Below, in pieces: positions 1 through 10,768 of a stretch of DNA of 64,000 nucleotides (within the stretch, counting starts at the first letter, position 1; each line of letters starts with the position of its first letter). The DNA comes from Bufo bufo. Taxonomy: Eukaryota > Chordata > Amphibia > Anura > Bufonidae. A model generated the notes under the pieces. It was not told where the DNA came from, made no database searches, and was given only the letters and a program-made list of their open reading frames with translations. The stretch lies in NCBI RefSeq assembly GCF_905171765.1, contig NC_053393.1, positions 65,317,371 through 65,381,370 of the forward strand. The letters run 5' to 3'. Both the position numbers and the translations under genes were made by a program.

Positions 1-845
1 TTTTTAGGCGAGGGCCTGCTGGTGACCCTCTAAAACATTAAGAACAAGGGTGTGCTGGTGACCTTCTAAAACATTATGGGCGAGGACCTGCTGGTGACCC
101 TCAAAAACATTATGGGCGAAGGCCTGCTGGTGACCCTCAAAAACATTATGGACAAGGGCCTGCTGGTGACCCTCTAAAACATTATGGGTGAGGACCTGCT
201 GGTGACCCTCAAAAACATTATTGGCGAGGGCCTGCTGGTGACCCTCAAAAACATTACGGGCAAGGGCCTGCTGGTGACCCTCTAAAACATTATGGGCGAG
301 GGCCTGCTGGTGACCCTCAAAAACATTATGGACGAGGGCCTGCTGGTGACCCTCAAAAACATTATGGGCGAGGGCCTGCTGGTGACCCTCTATAACATTA
401 AGAACAAGGGTCTGCTGGTGACCCTCTAAAACATTATGGGCGAGGACCTGCTGGTGACCCTCAAAAACATTATGGGCGAGGGGCCTGCTAGTGACCCTCA
501 AAAAACATTATGGGCGAGGGCCTGCTGGTGACCCTCTAAAACATTAAAAACAAGGGCCTGCTGGTGAACTTCAAAAACATTATGTGCGAGGGCCTGCTGG
601 TGACTCTCAAAAACATTATGGCGAGGGCCTGCTGGTGACCCTCAAAAACATTATGGGCAAGGGCCTGCTGGTGACCCTCTAAAACATTAAGAACAAGGGC
701 CTGCGGGTGACCCTCAAAAACATTATGGGTGAGGGCCTGCTGGTGACCCTCAAAAACATTATGGGCGAGGGCCTGCTGGTGACCCTCAAAAAACATTATG
801 GGCGAGGGCCTGCTGCTGAGCTGACCCTCTAAAACATTAGAAGCG
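1..845 (-). repeat. 36-bp minisatellite coding for a 12-residue repeat
   Basis: About 23 head-to-tail copies of a 36-bp unit. On the minus strand most of the array is open and reads as a 12-residue repeat close to HNVFEGHQQALA. Because 36 is a multiple of three, unit gain or loss keeps the frame. Variants carry the residue changes F/L, A/V and H/N. Single-base indels near 480-510 and 620 and near the right end shift the frame. The array continues to the left edge, so its full length is unknown. It follows directly on the C-terminus of the hAT transposase relic at 857-2561 (see findings). It may be a decayed C-terminal tail of that protein or a minisatellite that grew from it. Confidence 0.95.
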
Positions 846-856
846 AGGGCAACCTA

Positions 857-2561
857 ATAACGCATGTTGATATGATGGATGAGGACGAGGAAAAGGAAGA
901 TTGATCCATATACCCTTTTTAATGGTGGAAGGGGTGCATGCGAATACAGTGTATTCAATACACCATAAAAGCCACATTTGGAGTGTTCTTTATGTTCAGA
1001 GCCGCTTTCCTCTGGTGGAGTAGAGAAGTCAGGGGCAATCCAGACCTTGTTCATTTTTATAAGAGTCAACCGGTCAGCATTTTCAGTTTACAGGCGGATG
1101 CCCTTATCAGTTATAATGCCCCCAGCAAGCACTAAATACCCGCTCTGACAAAACGTTGGCGGCGGGGCAGGCCAGCCCCTCCAAGGCATAGAGAGCCAGT
1201 TCGTGCCACGTATCCAGCTTGGACACCCAATAGTTGTAAGGCACTGAGGGATCACTGAGGATGCTGACACGGTTTGCTACATACTCCTTTACCATCTTTC
1301 AAAATTTCTCCCTCCTTGTGACACTGGGCCGCACATCAGGTTGAGGGTGCTGGCGGGGTGTCATGAAACTGTCCCAGGCCTTGGAGAGTGTTGCCCTGCC
1401 TCTGTTGGAACTGCTTTGTGTTCCCCTTGTCCTCCTTCCTCGGTTGCCCAAGGAACTATGTACTCTGCAGCCAGCGTTGTCAGTTGGAAATTTTTGGAGC
1501 AATTTTTCCACAAGGACCTTCTGGTATTGCACCATTTTGCTCGTCCTCTCCACCACAGGAATGAGAGATGAGAAGTTCTCTTTGTAGCGGGGGTCGAGAA
1601 GGGTGAACAACCAGTAATCGGTGTTAGCCAAAATGCGTACAATGCGAGGGTCACGGGAAAGGCAGCCTAACATAAAGTCAGCCATGTGTGCCAGAGTCCA
1701 AACAGACAAGACTTCGCTGTCCTCATCAGGAGGATGACTCTCAATCTCCTCATCCTCTTCCATCCATATTGAACAGATGGAATAAAACTTCCATGGGTAC
1801 TACCCTCTGTAGCGGAGACAACCATCTTCTGCTCCTCCTCCTCATCATCCAATTTGCACTAAGAAGACGAACTGAGGGTGGTCTGGCTATCACCCTGTGT
1901 ACTGTCTTCCCCCATTTCCATCTCTTCCACATGCAAAGCGTCTGCCTTAATTATGAGCAGCAAGCTTTTGAGTAGACACAGAAGGGATAGTCACGCTGAT
2001 AATAGCGTTATCGCCACTCATCATCTGTGTTGATTCCTCAAAGATGCGTAAAACCTCACAGACATCCGTGCCCACTCCTCGCTTGTGAAGAGCGGAAGCT
2101 GACTGGAAAGGCGACGACCATGTTGCAGATGGTATTCCACTATTGGCCTCTGCTGCTCACAAAGCCTGGCACAACAGTCGGTGAGCTGGCAATTGCAAGC
2201 ACTGCTGCAGCATTGCCAGACCGGAGGAAGCTGTTGATGACTTGCAGAAATTGGCACACACGCGGCGCACCTTCACCAGTAGCTCAGGCAAATTGAGGTA
2301 GGTTTTGAGAAACCGCTGAACCACTAGGTTGAACACGTGGGCTAGGCATGGTATGTGTGTGAGCTTGCCGAGCTCCAAAGCCGCCACCAAGTTACGGCCA
2401 TTATCAGACACAACCATGCCTGGTTGTAGGTTGAGTGGCGAGAGCCACAGCTCAGTCTGGTCCCTTATACTCTGCCACAGCTCTGCGGCGGTGTGCTGTT
2501 TGTCACCTAAGCAGATTTCACGGTCGGATGGAGTGTGCGCAGCCCTAAGCTCCACCCACAC
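857..2561 (-). pseudogene. hAT superfamily (ZBED-like) transposase, decayed
   Basis: Fragments in several minus-strand frames line up in the order of a hAT transposase. At about 2160-2560 lies the catalytic-core segment with VVSDNGRN and CLAHVFNLVV. At about 2020-2160 is a segment with LFTSEEW. At 1299-1763 is WLFTLLDPRYKENF, the LLDPRYK motif common in hAT proteins. At 1107-1295 is the C-terminal dimerisation region with LACPAANVLSERVFSAC, which continues in another frame as ITDKGIRL and then TENADRLTLIKMNKVW. Frameshifts separate the pieces, so it cannot be functional. The N-terminal BED zinc finger is absent because homology stops near 2561 against unrelated sequence. The family cuts and pastes DNA with 8-bp target duplications; I found no ends for this copy. 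Confidence 0.85.
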
Positions 2562-3004
2562 CTCTGTCCCTGCCTACTTGCACGATCCGCCCTAGGCGAT
2601 GGGGTACAACTAGACAGTGGTCCCTAAACTGAGTACGTGCAGGGCCTTAAAGGTAATATAATACGGGAGAAAACAACAAACAAAGTGACAGGCAGGCACA
2701 GGGGGGTAGAAAATACAACAAGGTAAATATGAGCTGAGGTCAGTAGCCAAGAGGTCACATAAATACAAAAAGAGGACGCAAGTTCGAGGTCACAAACAAA
2801 GCCGAGGTCAGAAGCCAGGAAGTAACATCAATACCATCAGTAACATCAAGACCATTCAAAGTCGAGGTCAGAAAGCAAAGCCAAGGTCAAAACGCACAAG
2901 GTCACAATACTGGGTACGCTAGTGAAGGAAGGAAGACCAATCACAGGCAACCTGTGGCATAAGGCTGCCTGTTTAAATAGCCCTGGCTGGTGAGTCACAT
3001 GACG
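2562..3004. other. unassigned repeat-like DNA with GAGGTCA motifs
   Basis: No ORF of interest. The motif GAGGTCA or AAGGTCA occurs many times between 2735 and 2915, which suggests a degenerate short tandem repeat or part of an LTR or SINE-like element. I cannot assign a family. It sits between the broken end of the hAT relic and a TTAA-type element. Confidence 0.4.
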
Positions 3005-4580
3005 TGGTGCGTAAAGGGGCCGAAAGTCCAATGAGTACCTTTAGTCTTTACAGGGTTGCTCACAATTTAGCCCCGCCCAAAATGCCAGAACAGTAAACAC
3101 ACCCCACAAATGACCCCATTTCGGAAAGTAGACACCCCAAGGTATTCACTTAGGGGCATAGTGAGTCCGTGGGAGATTTTTTATTTTTTTTTGACAGAAG
3201 TTAGCAGAAATGGAAACTTTATTATTCATTTTTTTTCCTCAGAAAGTGTCATTTTCCGCTAAGGGCTCTTTCACACTTGCGTTATTGTCTTCCGGCATAG
3301 AGTTCCGTCGTCGGGGCTCTATGCCGGAAGAATCCTGATCAGGATTATCCTAATGCATTCTGAATGGAGAGAAATCCGTTCAGGATGCATCAGGATGTCT
3401 TCAGTTCCGGTACGGAACGTTTGTTGGCCGGAGAAAATACCGCAGCATGCTGCGCTTTTTGCTCCGGCCAAAAATCCGGAATTAATGCCCATTGGAAGGC
3501 ATTGATCCGGATCCGGCCTTAAGCTAAACGTCGTTTCGGCGCATTGCCGGAGCCGACATTTAGCTTTTTCTGAATGGTTACCATGGCTGCCGGGACGCTA
3601 AAGTCCTGACAGCCATGGTAAAGTGTAGCGGGGAGCAGCATACTTAACCGTCCGTGCGGCTCCCGGGGCGCTCCAGAGTGACGTCAGGGCGCCCCAAGCG
3701 CATGGATCACGTGATCGCATGGACACGTCATCCATGCGCATGGGGCGCTCTGACGTCATTCTGGAGCGCCCCGGGAGCCGCACGGACTGTAAGTATACTG
3801 CTCCCCCGCTCCCCGCTCCTACTATGGCAACCAGGACTTTAATAGCGTCCTGGGTGCCATAGTAACACTGAAAGCATTTGGAAGACGGTTCCGTCTTCAA
3901 ATGCTTTCAGTACACTTGCGTTTTTCCGGATCCGGCGGGCACCTCCGGCAACAGAAGTGCATGCCGGATCCCAACAACGCAAGTGTGAAAGAGGCCTCAC
4001 TTGTGAAAAAAAATTAAATCATACATGAACTCACCATGCCCCTCCACAAATACTTTGGGGTGTCTTCTTTCTAAAATGGGGTCATTTGGGGGGTATTTAT
4101 ACTATCCTGGCATTCTAGCACCTCAAGAAACATGACAGGTGCTCAGAAAGTCAGAGCTGCTTCAAAATGCTGAAATTCACATTTTTTGTACCATAGTTTG
4201 TAAACGCTATAACTTTTGCGCAAACCAATACACTTATTGGATTTTTTTTTTATCAAAGACATGTAGCACAATAAATTCTGACACAAACTTGTATAGAAAT
4301 ATGAATATATTTGAACAATTTTACCAGAAAAAGTTAAAAATACACTTTTTTTTGAGAAAATTGCGGTCTATTTTGATTAATACCAGAAAAACGAAAAATG
4401 TCAGCAGCAATCAAATACCACCAAAAGAAAGCTGTATTTGTGAAAAGAAAAGGAGGTAAAATTGATTTGGGTGCCACGTTGCATGACCGAGCAATAAACC
4501 GTTAAAAATGTGAAGTGCCGATTTGTAAAAAAGGGCCTGGTCACTAGGGGGGTATAAACCTGTGGTCCTTAAGTGGTTAA
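3005..4580 (-). mobile_element. TTAA-flanked DNA element, truncated copy
   Basis: On the minus strand this begins at 4580 with TTAACCACTTAAGGACC and runs through segments also found in the complete relative at 15341-18125. Shared segments include a stretch around GTTTGTAAACGCTATAAC and the motif ACCCCATTTCGGAAAGTAGA. The far end near 3005 has no matching terminus, so the copy looks truncated. TTAA ends fit piggyBac or Kolobok superfamilies; I see no transposase. It is interrupted by the MITE at 3263-3996, and comparison with the relative shows the uninterrupted site read roughly TTTCCGCTAACTTGTG. Confidence 0.65.
3263..3996 (+). mobile_element. PIF/Harbinger-type foldback MITE, 734 bp
   Basis: Ends are GGGCTCTTTCACACTTGCG and its inverted counterpart. 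The flanking trinucleotides are TAA on the left and TCA on the right, probably a mutated 3-bp duplication. The 3-bp TTA/TAA target and GGGC-type ends fit PIF/Harbinger MITEs. The interior is a long near-palindrome rich in GGATCCGG-like motifs, with a central arm pair containing GACGTCA around 3675-3765. Open frames here (3598-3900 minus, 3654-3842 plus) mirror each other across the palindrome and are not genes. A second copy in opposite orientation lies at 56926-57692. Confidence 0.8.
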
Positions 4581-4769
4581 ATAGATGAACCATGACAACC
4601 CATCCCTTACTTATATGTATTAAATCAACCAACCACCACCATTTTAATTGCCATTTTTAATGAATGAACCAATGACCTTACCACCTACCTTTTATTAACT
4701 AACTACTAATAAATATCCTATTAAACCAGATATAGAGTGCCTGTCTATTTTTTTTTTACTTTTTTTTAC

Positions 4770-5690
4770 TTATTCTATTCCCTCATTTACTAGTGGTTGG
4801 GTGAACCACTCTAGACAGAGCACCACCCCAGGGTGAGATCTGGGAGAGCCACTATTACTTTCTTGTTCAAACCCACTGCCTCTTCCAGCCTGTTGCGGTG
4901 CTGTGGATCCCTTCCCCCTCTGTACTGCTGTCCTCGCTCGGCTTGCCACCTTCCCAGGTTGGGTCAGTGACTTCATCGTCCACCACCTCCTCTTCCACTT
5001 CCTCACTCTGGTTATCCTCCTGACTTGTTGACCTAACAACAATCTCAGTATTGACCACTGTGTCTCATCCTCATCATCAACCTCTTGAGACACTATTTGC
5101 GGTTGATTTATTGGCAACTGTGTCTCATCATCATCATCCACCTCGTGAAACACTAATTGCCGCTCCCCACAGTCATCTTCTTGTGACTGTGGATGCTCAA
5201 GAGTTTGGGAATCAGGACACAAGATCTCCTCATGTCCCTCTTCAAGCGGGCTTGGCGAGAGGCCCAAATCAAGGAATGGTGATGAAAAGAGCTACTCGGA
5301 ATATATAAGTGTGGGATCACTTGTTTAGCCAGACTCTCCATGGTGGGAAGAAGGAGTATCAGGGTGAGGATTCTGTTGACCAGACTCTTGGCTACTGAGA
5401 CTGGACTTTGTGGAAGACAGGGTGGTGCTTAACCGACTGGAAGCATTATCTGCTACAATCCAACCGACCACCTGGTCGCACTGGTCTGACTTCGAGAGTG
5501 GTGTCCTGCGCAGCCCTGCAAACTGGAACATGAAGCTAGGTATCGTGGATGATTGTGTTTCTTATGCTCTGGCAGCAGGCACAGTTTCACCGCGCTCCCA
5601 GGGCCACGGCCTCTGCGTGCACCATCAGCATCACGGCCACTTCCCCGTCCCTTACTGCTCGCCTTACGCATATTAAATGGTATACATGCT
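4770..5690 (-). pseudogene. unrecognised transposon-like coding remnant
   Basis: I do not recognise this sequence. On the minus strand a series of open segments in different frames appears to belong together. At 5690-5570 there is a basic Gly/Arg-rich start (GRGSGRDADGARRGRGPG). At 5340-5530 lies a Ser-rich stretch (STTLSSTKSSLSSQESG). At 4770-5267 is a 165-residue acidic segment with two EVDDxDETQ repeats and a Pro/Gly-rich end. A low-complexity acidic linker after a basic N-terminus is common in transposase N-terminal regions, but no catalytic motif is visible. It may be the 5' part of a DNA transposon whose non-coding region includes the 95-bp repeats at 5754-6215. Confidence 0.35.
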
Positions 5691-5753
5691 TGCAAGTTTG
5701 TCACACGTACAGTAGTGCAGGTTTTGTAAGTGCATGCGCAAATAAAGTACACA

Positions 5754-6215
5754 GAATGTCACTGATATTTTTAGGATGCGCACATGTTAAAAAGGAGATG
5801 TAGCACAGATAATGTCGCTGTCCGCAGCGTCTATGAAAAAAGTACATTGAATGTTACAGATAATTTTAGGATGTGCAAACGTTATACAGGAGGTATAGCG
5901 CAAGTAATGTCTCTGTCACCAGTGGGTAATAAAAAATTATACTGAATTAATGTCACTGATATTTAGGATGGGCAAATGTTATGCAGGAGGTATAGCGCAG
6001 GTTATGTCGCTGTCACCAGCAGAAAAAAAATTAGACTGAATGTCACTGATATTTCGGATACGCAAACGTAATACAGGAGATGTAGCGCAGGTAATGTAAC
6101 TGTCCGCAGATGAAACTGTCTACGGAAAAAGTACGCTGGATGTCACAGATATTTTTAGGCTGCGCACACGTTACACAGGAGATGCAGCACAGATAATGTC
6201 GCTGTCTGCAGCGAC
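5754..6215 (+). repeat. 95-bp tandem repeat, about five copies
   Basis: Five diverged units start near 5755, 5850, 5948, 6040 and 6138. Each starts like AATGTCACTGATATTTTAGG, continues through a block like GGAGATGTAGCGCAGGTAAT, and ends with GTCGCTGTCCGCAGCG-type sequence. The units have drifted by substitutions and small indels. The location next to transposon-like coding debris suggests subterminal repeats of a DNA transposon, which is inference. Confidence 0.85.
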
Positions 6216-7087
6216 CAAACAATTGCAAGCTATTTAGCGCAGGTTGCGCTAATAATTATATTGCTGCCAGATACAACAATGGAGTACAAAATAGCAATTT
6301 GAATATTGTGGGTGACCACCTGGATCAAACAGAGGAAGTAGTATGTGGTCAGAGTAAAACTTAACGTTTAATTAGAGCAATTAGAAAAATAGGTCCCAAG
6401 ATGACAGATAACAACAAATTATATATATACATTCGGAGCAACACGGCGGTATACCAAACGGATGCAAGAAGTGCCAATATCAGATAAATGATGCTCGGCG
6501 GCACCAAATAAGTAACCGGTTGGTCCTACCACACAGATGAGACGCTCCAGAGTCAGCAATTGTCCGGCCGGTGTTGATTGATGTGCACACCGTTGCTGGC
6601 GGCAATTGCGTAACACAGGGTGGTTGGCAGAACTGGCTGGCCCTAGAATTACCCTAGAAACCTACGCTGGCCTATGTGCACAGAGAGAGGAAGGCAGGGA
6701 AGCGGACGTTAGTGACTGGAATGACGTCACCACGCCACAACTCGCAGATGCACGCGAGATGACGCGACGGTTGCCTAGCAAACAGGACGCTATTCCCAGG
6801 CACCGTCGGACCGCACAGCTCCAGATATGTTGCTGCGCTTTTGATATAGATAAGGTATTAATGGCATGCAGATAAAGCAAATATAAGAATCAAGGCTATG
6901 TTGGCAGTATACGAACACACGTAAGAGGGGCATAAGGGAAATGACATCAGGAGAAGGGACAGGTAAACGAGGACGGAGGGGGAAGGGGAAGGTAGTGGTA
7001 TATACCCAGATAAGAGGTATAACAGTGAATATGCATACACCACTATGAATATGCATAAAGACATATAGAGGCACCATCATAATTGAG
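6216..7087. other. no gene recognised
   Basis: Short open frames on both strands show no recognisable motif. A CG-rich patch with several CGCGAC-like words lies at 6690-6790. The part next to 7088 is probably 3' non-coding sequence of the Penelope-like fragment, because it directly follows that fragment's stop codon on the minus strand. Confidence 0.4.
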
Positions 7088-7342
7088 CTATATGAAGCAG
7101 CTGAAATTAAGCTGTTCATTAAGCCCCGTGGGTGAGACTGTGCCCAGCGTGAAAATCCAGCGGGATTCTCTCTGGAGTAGCGTGCGGTCCCAGTCTCCAC
7201 CACGGGCCGGACGGACAACTTGCTCAATTCCTATTGCCTTGAGGCAATTTGGATTCCCCTGATGGTGATCGTGGACATGCCTTGACACTGCTGTGTCCCT
7301 GTTATTGGCAAGGACTTTTGGGTCTCTAACAAGTTTTTTCAA
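7088..7342 (-). pseudogene. Penelope-like element, C-terminal GIY-YIG endonuclease fragment
   Basis: The minus-strand frame ends in a pattern I associate with the C-terminus of the GIY-YIG endonuclease of Penelope-like retroelements. The visible words are HVHDHHQGNPNCLK, then GIEQVVRPARGGDWDR, then LLQRESRWIFTLGTVSPTGL, then a hydrophobic end just before the stop. The motif order (H-x3-HxGNP, GIExV, RGGDxxxxLLQRExxWIxxL, PxGLNE) is the evidence. Only about 85 residues remain; the reverse transcriptase part is missing, so this is a 5'-truncated insertion. A DIRS-like or other GIY-YIG retroelement is the alternative. Confidence 0.55.
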
Positions 7343-7409
7343 TAAAATATTACTATTTTACTCCCTACGCTATCTGTCCATTCTTCAACACAGCTCTCCC
7401 TGACTAAGA

Positions 7410-7692
7410 CTGAGCCGAACACGTGTCATCAAGTGCTATATAGCACCCGATGACGCGTTCCGGCCAGCCAATTACTGTAATGCCAGGAGCCAACATGGCT
7501 ACAGCATTACAGTGAGTGCCAGTACCTCCCCGCACGTTTCTTCGGCTGCTCAGCAGCCAACAAACCTACGGGGAGGAGACTCGAGCTTTGCACTCGAGCA
7601 CACGCGGTGTTCGGCCGAACACCGCGATGTGCTGAGCATCACGATGCTCGAGTAAAATTAGTGTTCAGCAGAGCATGCTCGCCCAACACTAC
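7410..7692 (-). mobile_element. hAT-type MITE fragment with TAGTGTTGGGCGAGC end
   Basis: The right end reads, on the minus strand, TAGTGTTGGGCGAGCATGCT. This resembles the ends of the elements at 36976-37267 and 23250-23816. The interior holds short palindromes, such as CGGTGTTCGGCCGAACACCG at 7606-7625. The left boundary is not defined and I see no target duplication. Confidence 0.5.
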
Positions 7693-7800
7693 TGTCATAC
7701 TGTCCATGTGTTGCATGAATATGCCGTGTCCTCTAGAACAAGAGAAGCTCTTTGCAGCCTCTCTCCACCATTGATCCCCCTTTCTATTAACTCGGAATAT

Positions 7801-7842
7801 TCTAATAATAATAATAATATAAATAATAATAATAAAAAATTA
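7801..7842 (+). repeat. AAT-rich microsatellite
   Basis: Imperfect (AAT)n tract of about 40 bp with one interruption, running into A-rich sequence. Confidence 0.9.
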
Positions 7843-8627
7843 AAAAACATAATACATCTTTTTGTGAAAACACTGCCGATGTCCATGAAAGTGATAGGGA
7901 AAATAGAGTTTGCATCTTGAAAGCATCAAAGAATACAGAGTTTTTTATTCCCTGTTTCAAGAACTCCCCTTGAGTAAAAGGAGGCAGTGTCATCGAGGAC
8001 AATTGTAGAAACCATTACAGTTTATACATAATTTATTGCATAACTAAGCACTGTACATATAGAGGATGACAACTCGTGTCTGTGATTGACATTCCTCTAA
8101 TAATACAATCCTCCTGGACAGCCGTGGCTGAGGTTGAGCCTAGAATATGAGACAAAAATATATGCATGATATCTGGCGTGAAGGCCTCGCTCTACAAAAC
8201 TGTGACCTAAATTTCAAACTCATCTATGGGAAATGGGGATTTTTTTGGCAGTATAGACATCCTGTCAGCTGTATAAGGCGAGATATATGCCACACTGACA
8301 TCTGGAACAGAACGGATCAATAGGAAATTTCTGGCGAGAAGGAGGGCTTGTAAAATGGCAGGAGAATATTATCTCATAAAATGTTATTAAAAAAATAAGT
8401 ATAAAACTGTAGGGACAATTGCACTTGCCTGGAAAAAAGAGACTTGAGAATAATTTACTACGTGGCGAATTGGATTTATTTATATACATCTCCTCAGGGC
8501 TAGCTACAGCTTTGCACTTTGGCTGAGAAGGTTGAAGTCAGTGAAGTTTGATTCCAGATATGTGAAAATATATTAAATGTTATGTCACTTGTTATATGTA
8601 ACGTTATACCAGCTGTGTAAACCCTGA
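7843..8627. other. no gene recognised
   Basis: AT-rich sequence with only short open frames. I see no coding motif, terminal repeats or tandem structure. Confidence 0.5.
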
Positions 8628-9935
8628 AGACATCTCACCTTTTGTGGTCATACCCCTTTACTAGGCTCAAAACACTCTCATCTCTCATGGTCAGGGCCGT
8701 CCTTAATATTGATTGGACCCTGGGCAAGAATTTACTTGGGCCCCCTGGATCCCGCTTTTCCACACCCTAGCATGCAGTCATGCCCTCCACCACAATACAA
8801 ACGCACACGCAATTTCAGTCAGTTTTGTTTGCGATTGTGTTGCGTTGTTCAGTTTTCCCGCGCGAGCGGGTTTGGGTTCGGTGTTCTGTAGATTTTATTA
8901 TTTTCCATTATAACATGGTTATAATGGAAAATAATAGCGTTCTTTAATACAGAATGCTTAGTAAAATGTCCATTGAGGGTTAAAAAAACAATAAAATAAT
9001 TACTCACCTCATCCGCTTGATCGCGCAGCTATTATTGTCTTCTTTCTCCTTCTTGCAAGACCTGCAAAATGACCTTCGATGATGTTACCGCGCTCACCAC
9101 GTAGTGAGCGCCATGACGTCATCCAGGTCCTTTTGCAGGTCCTGCAAGAAGAAGAAGAAAGAAGACAATAATAGCTGCGCGATCAAGCGGATGAGGTGAG
9201 TAATTATTTTATTGTTTTTTTAACCCTCAATAGACATTTTACTTAGCATTCTGTATTAAAGAATGCTATTAAACAATGTCATTGAATTTGTGGGCAGTGG
9301 CCAGCGGGGCTCAAGAGGCAGCTGCCTTGGGCCCCCCAGGAGCAACTGGGCCCGGGGCAGCTGCCCCTTTTGCCCCGCGTTAAAGACGGCCCTGCTCATG
9401 GTGATGTCATTCTACTAGGCCCAGAAAGCTCTCACCTCTCCTGGTGACATCATTCTATTAGGCCTTGAATCCTCTCACGTCTCTTGGTGACATCATTCTA
9501 CCAGGCCTTGAATCCTCTCTCCTCTCCTGGTGACATCATTCTACTAGACCTAGAATCCTCTCATCTCTCTTGGTGATATAATTCAACTATCCCTTGAATC
9601 CTCTCTTGGTGACATCATTCTACTATGCTTTGAATCCTCTCACCTCTCTTGGTGACACCATTCTACTAGACCTAGAATCCTCTCACCTCTTTTGGTGACA
9701 TCATTCTACTAGATGTAGAATCCTCTCACCTCTCTTGGTGACATTAATAAACTAGACGTAGAATCCTCTCCCTTCTCTTGGTTACATTATTCTACTAGGC
9801 CTTAAATCCTCTCACCTCTCTTGGTGACATAATTCTACTAGGCCCAGAATCCTTTTACCTCACTTGTTGACATCATTGTACTAGGCCTAGAATCCTCTTA
9901 CCTGTCTTGGTGATATCATGCTGTTAGTCGAATAG
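8628..9935 (+). repeat. 43-bp minisatellite, split by a MITE
   Basis: A unit of about 43 bp, with core CTCTTGGTGACATCATTCTA followed by CTAGGCCTAGAATC, is repeated about 12 times at 9395-9935. About one and a half diverged units lie at 8628-8691. The 703-bp element at 8692-9394 separates the two parts. Units differ by scattered substitutions and a few deletions (for example around 9590-9610). Confidence 0.9.
8692..9394. mobile_element. hAT-type MITE, 703 bp, with perfect 8-bp target duplication
   Basis: It starts CAGGGCCGTCCTTAA and ends with the inverted form TTAAAGACGGCCCTG (one mismatch). It is flanked on both sides by CTCATGGT (8684-8691 and 9395-9402). The CAGGG-type end and 8-bp duplication are hallmarks of hAT elements. 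The target lies inside the 43-bp minisatellite. The interior (about 8896-9275) is a large palindrome whose arms contain the word pair CGCTTGATCGCGCAGCTATT and its reverse complement. A homologous palindrome sits inside the different MITE at 23250-23816. No coding capacity. Confidence 0.9.
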
Positions 9936-10347
9936 ACTGTTCATCCAAGTAAGGCAATGATCTCCAAAATTGGCTCTTTTACAGTCACACATCTACTGCG
10001 GTTGTCATTGCATGCTGGGAGATGTAGCTTTCCAACAGTGGTAAAAAGCTGGAAACAACTGATTGAAAAATTAGTTTAATCTTTTACAGAGTGAAGACTT
10101 GAGTGACATAAAATTCAAAGCAGGAGAAATGTACCGCATACGCATTTCGACCTGTAATCATAGCAACATTTTTCCTGCTTTGGCTTTTATGCCACACCAA
10201 TAAAAAAAAAAATTAAATGCTAGACTTTCTTCTTCCTTCGTGTCACCTTTTACAGAGTTTTATTCTTTGGGAAATGTCTCCCTAATACTGGTCAGCCTTG
10301 GGGACCTTTGTGAAGCCTCCAAGCTATGGACATGTTTTTTTTTGTCT
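9936..10347. other. no gene recognised
   Basis: A short stretch near 10005-10030 resembles the TGCATGCTGGGAGATGTAG word that recurs in dispersed repeats; a related word lies near 54410-54430. Nothing else is visible. Confidence 0.4.
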
Positions 10348-10371
10348 ATTATTATTATTATTATTATTATT
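10348..10371 (+). repeat. (ATT)8 microsatellite
   Basis: Pure ATT tract followed by GTTG and a T-rich stretch. Confidence 0.95.
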
Positions 10372-10472
10372 GTTGTATCTTTGCTTTTTTTTTTTTGGAG
10401 CCTGCAGGTTTTGATATATATTACAGGCTTCTCTGTTCCCCTCACAGTGAAAAATCTGTCAGACAAGCTGTT

Positions 10473-10768
10473 TTAAAGGGATTCCCCGGGCTTTTAATAT
10501 TGATGACCTATCCTCAGGATAGGTCATCAATATTACATAGGCGGGGATCTGACACTTGGCACCCCGGCCGATCAGCTGTTTGAGGAGACGAAGCGCAGTG
10601 TGCACGTGCCGCCTCCCATCTCTCTTCCTGCTCACTGGTGCTTTGCCATGGACAGCAGTGGTAACAGGAAGACACGGGGTGCTGGGTGTCGGACCCCCAC
10701 CGATCTGATATTGATGACCTATCCCGAGGATAGGTCATTAATATTAAAAGCTCGGAGAACCCCTTTAA
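10473..10768. mobile_element. T2/Kolobok-type MITE
   Basis: It begins TTAAAGGGATTCCCCGGGCT and ends with the inverted AACCCCTTTAA. The TTAAAGGRR-like end with TTAA target is the described signature of the Xenopus T2 (Kolobok) group. Inside are paired copies of TTGATGACCTATCC/GGATAGGTCATCAAT and an arm pair with GGCCGATCAGCTGTTT. Related copies lie at 51215-51641, 59592-60002, 62086-62439 and 63738-63918. Non-coding. Confidence 0.8.

Noticed and set aside
3598..3900. 100-residue ORF also present in the second MITE copy (57022-57207)
   Set aside because: Both lie in the near-palindromic interior of a non-coding foldback MITE, and the same words appear on both strands. Conservation reflects the element, not a protein.
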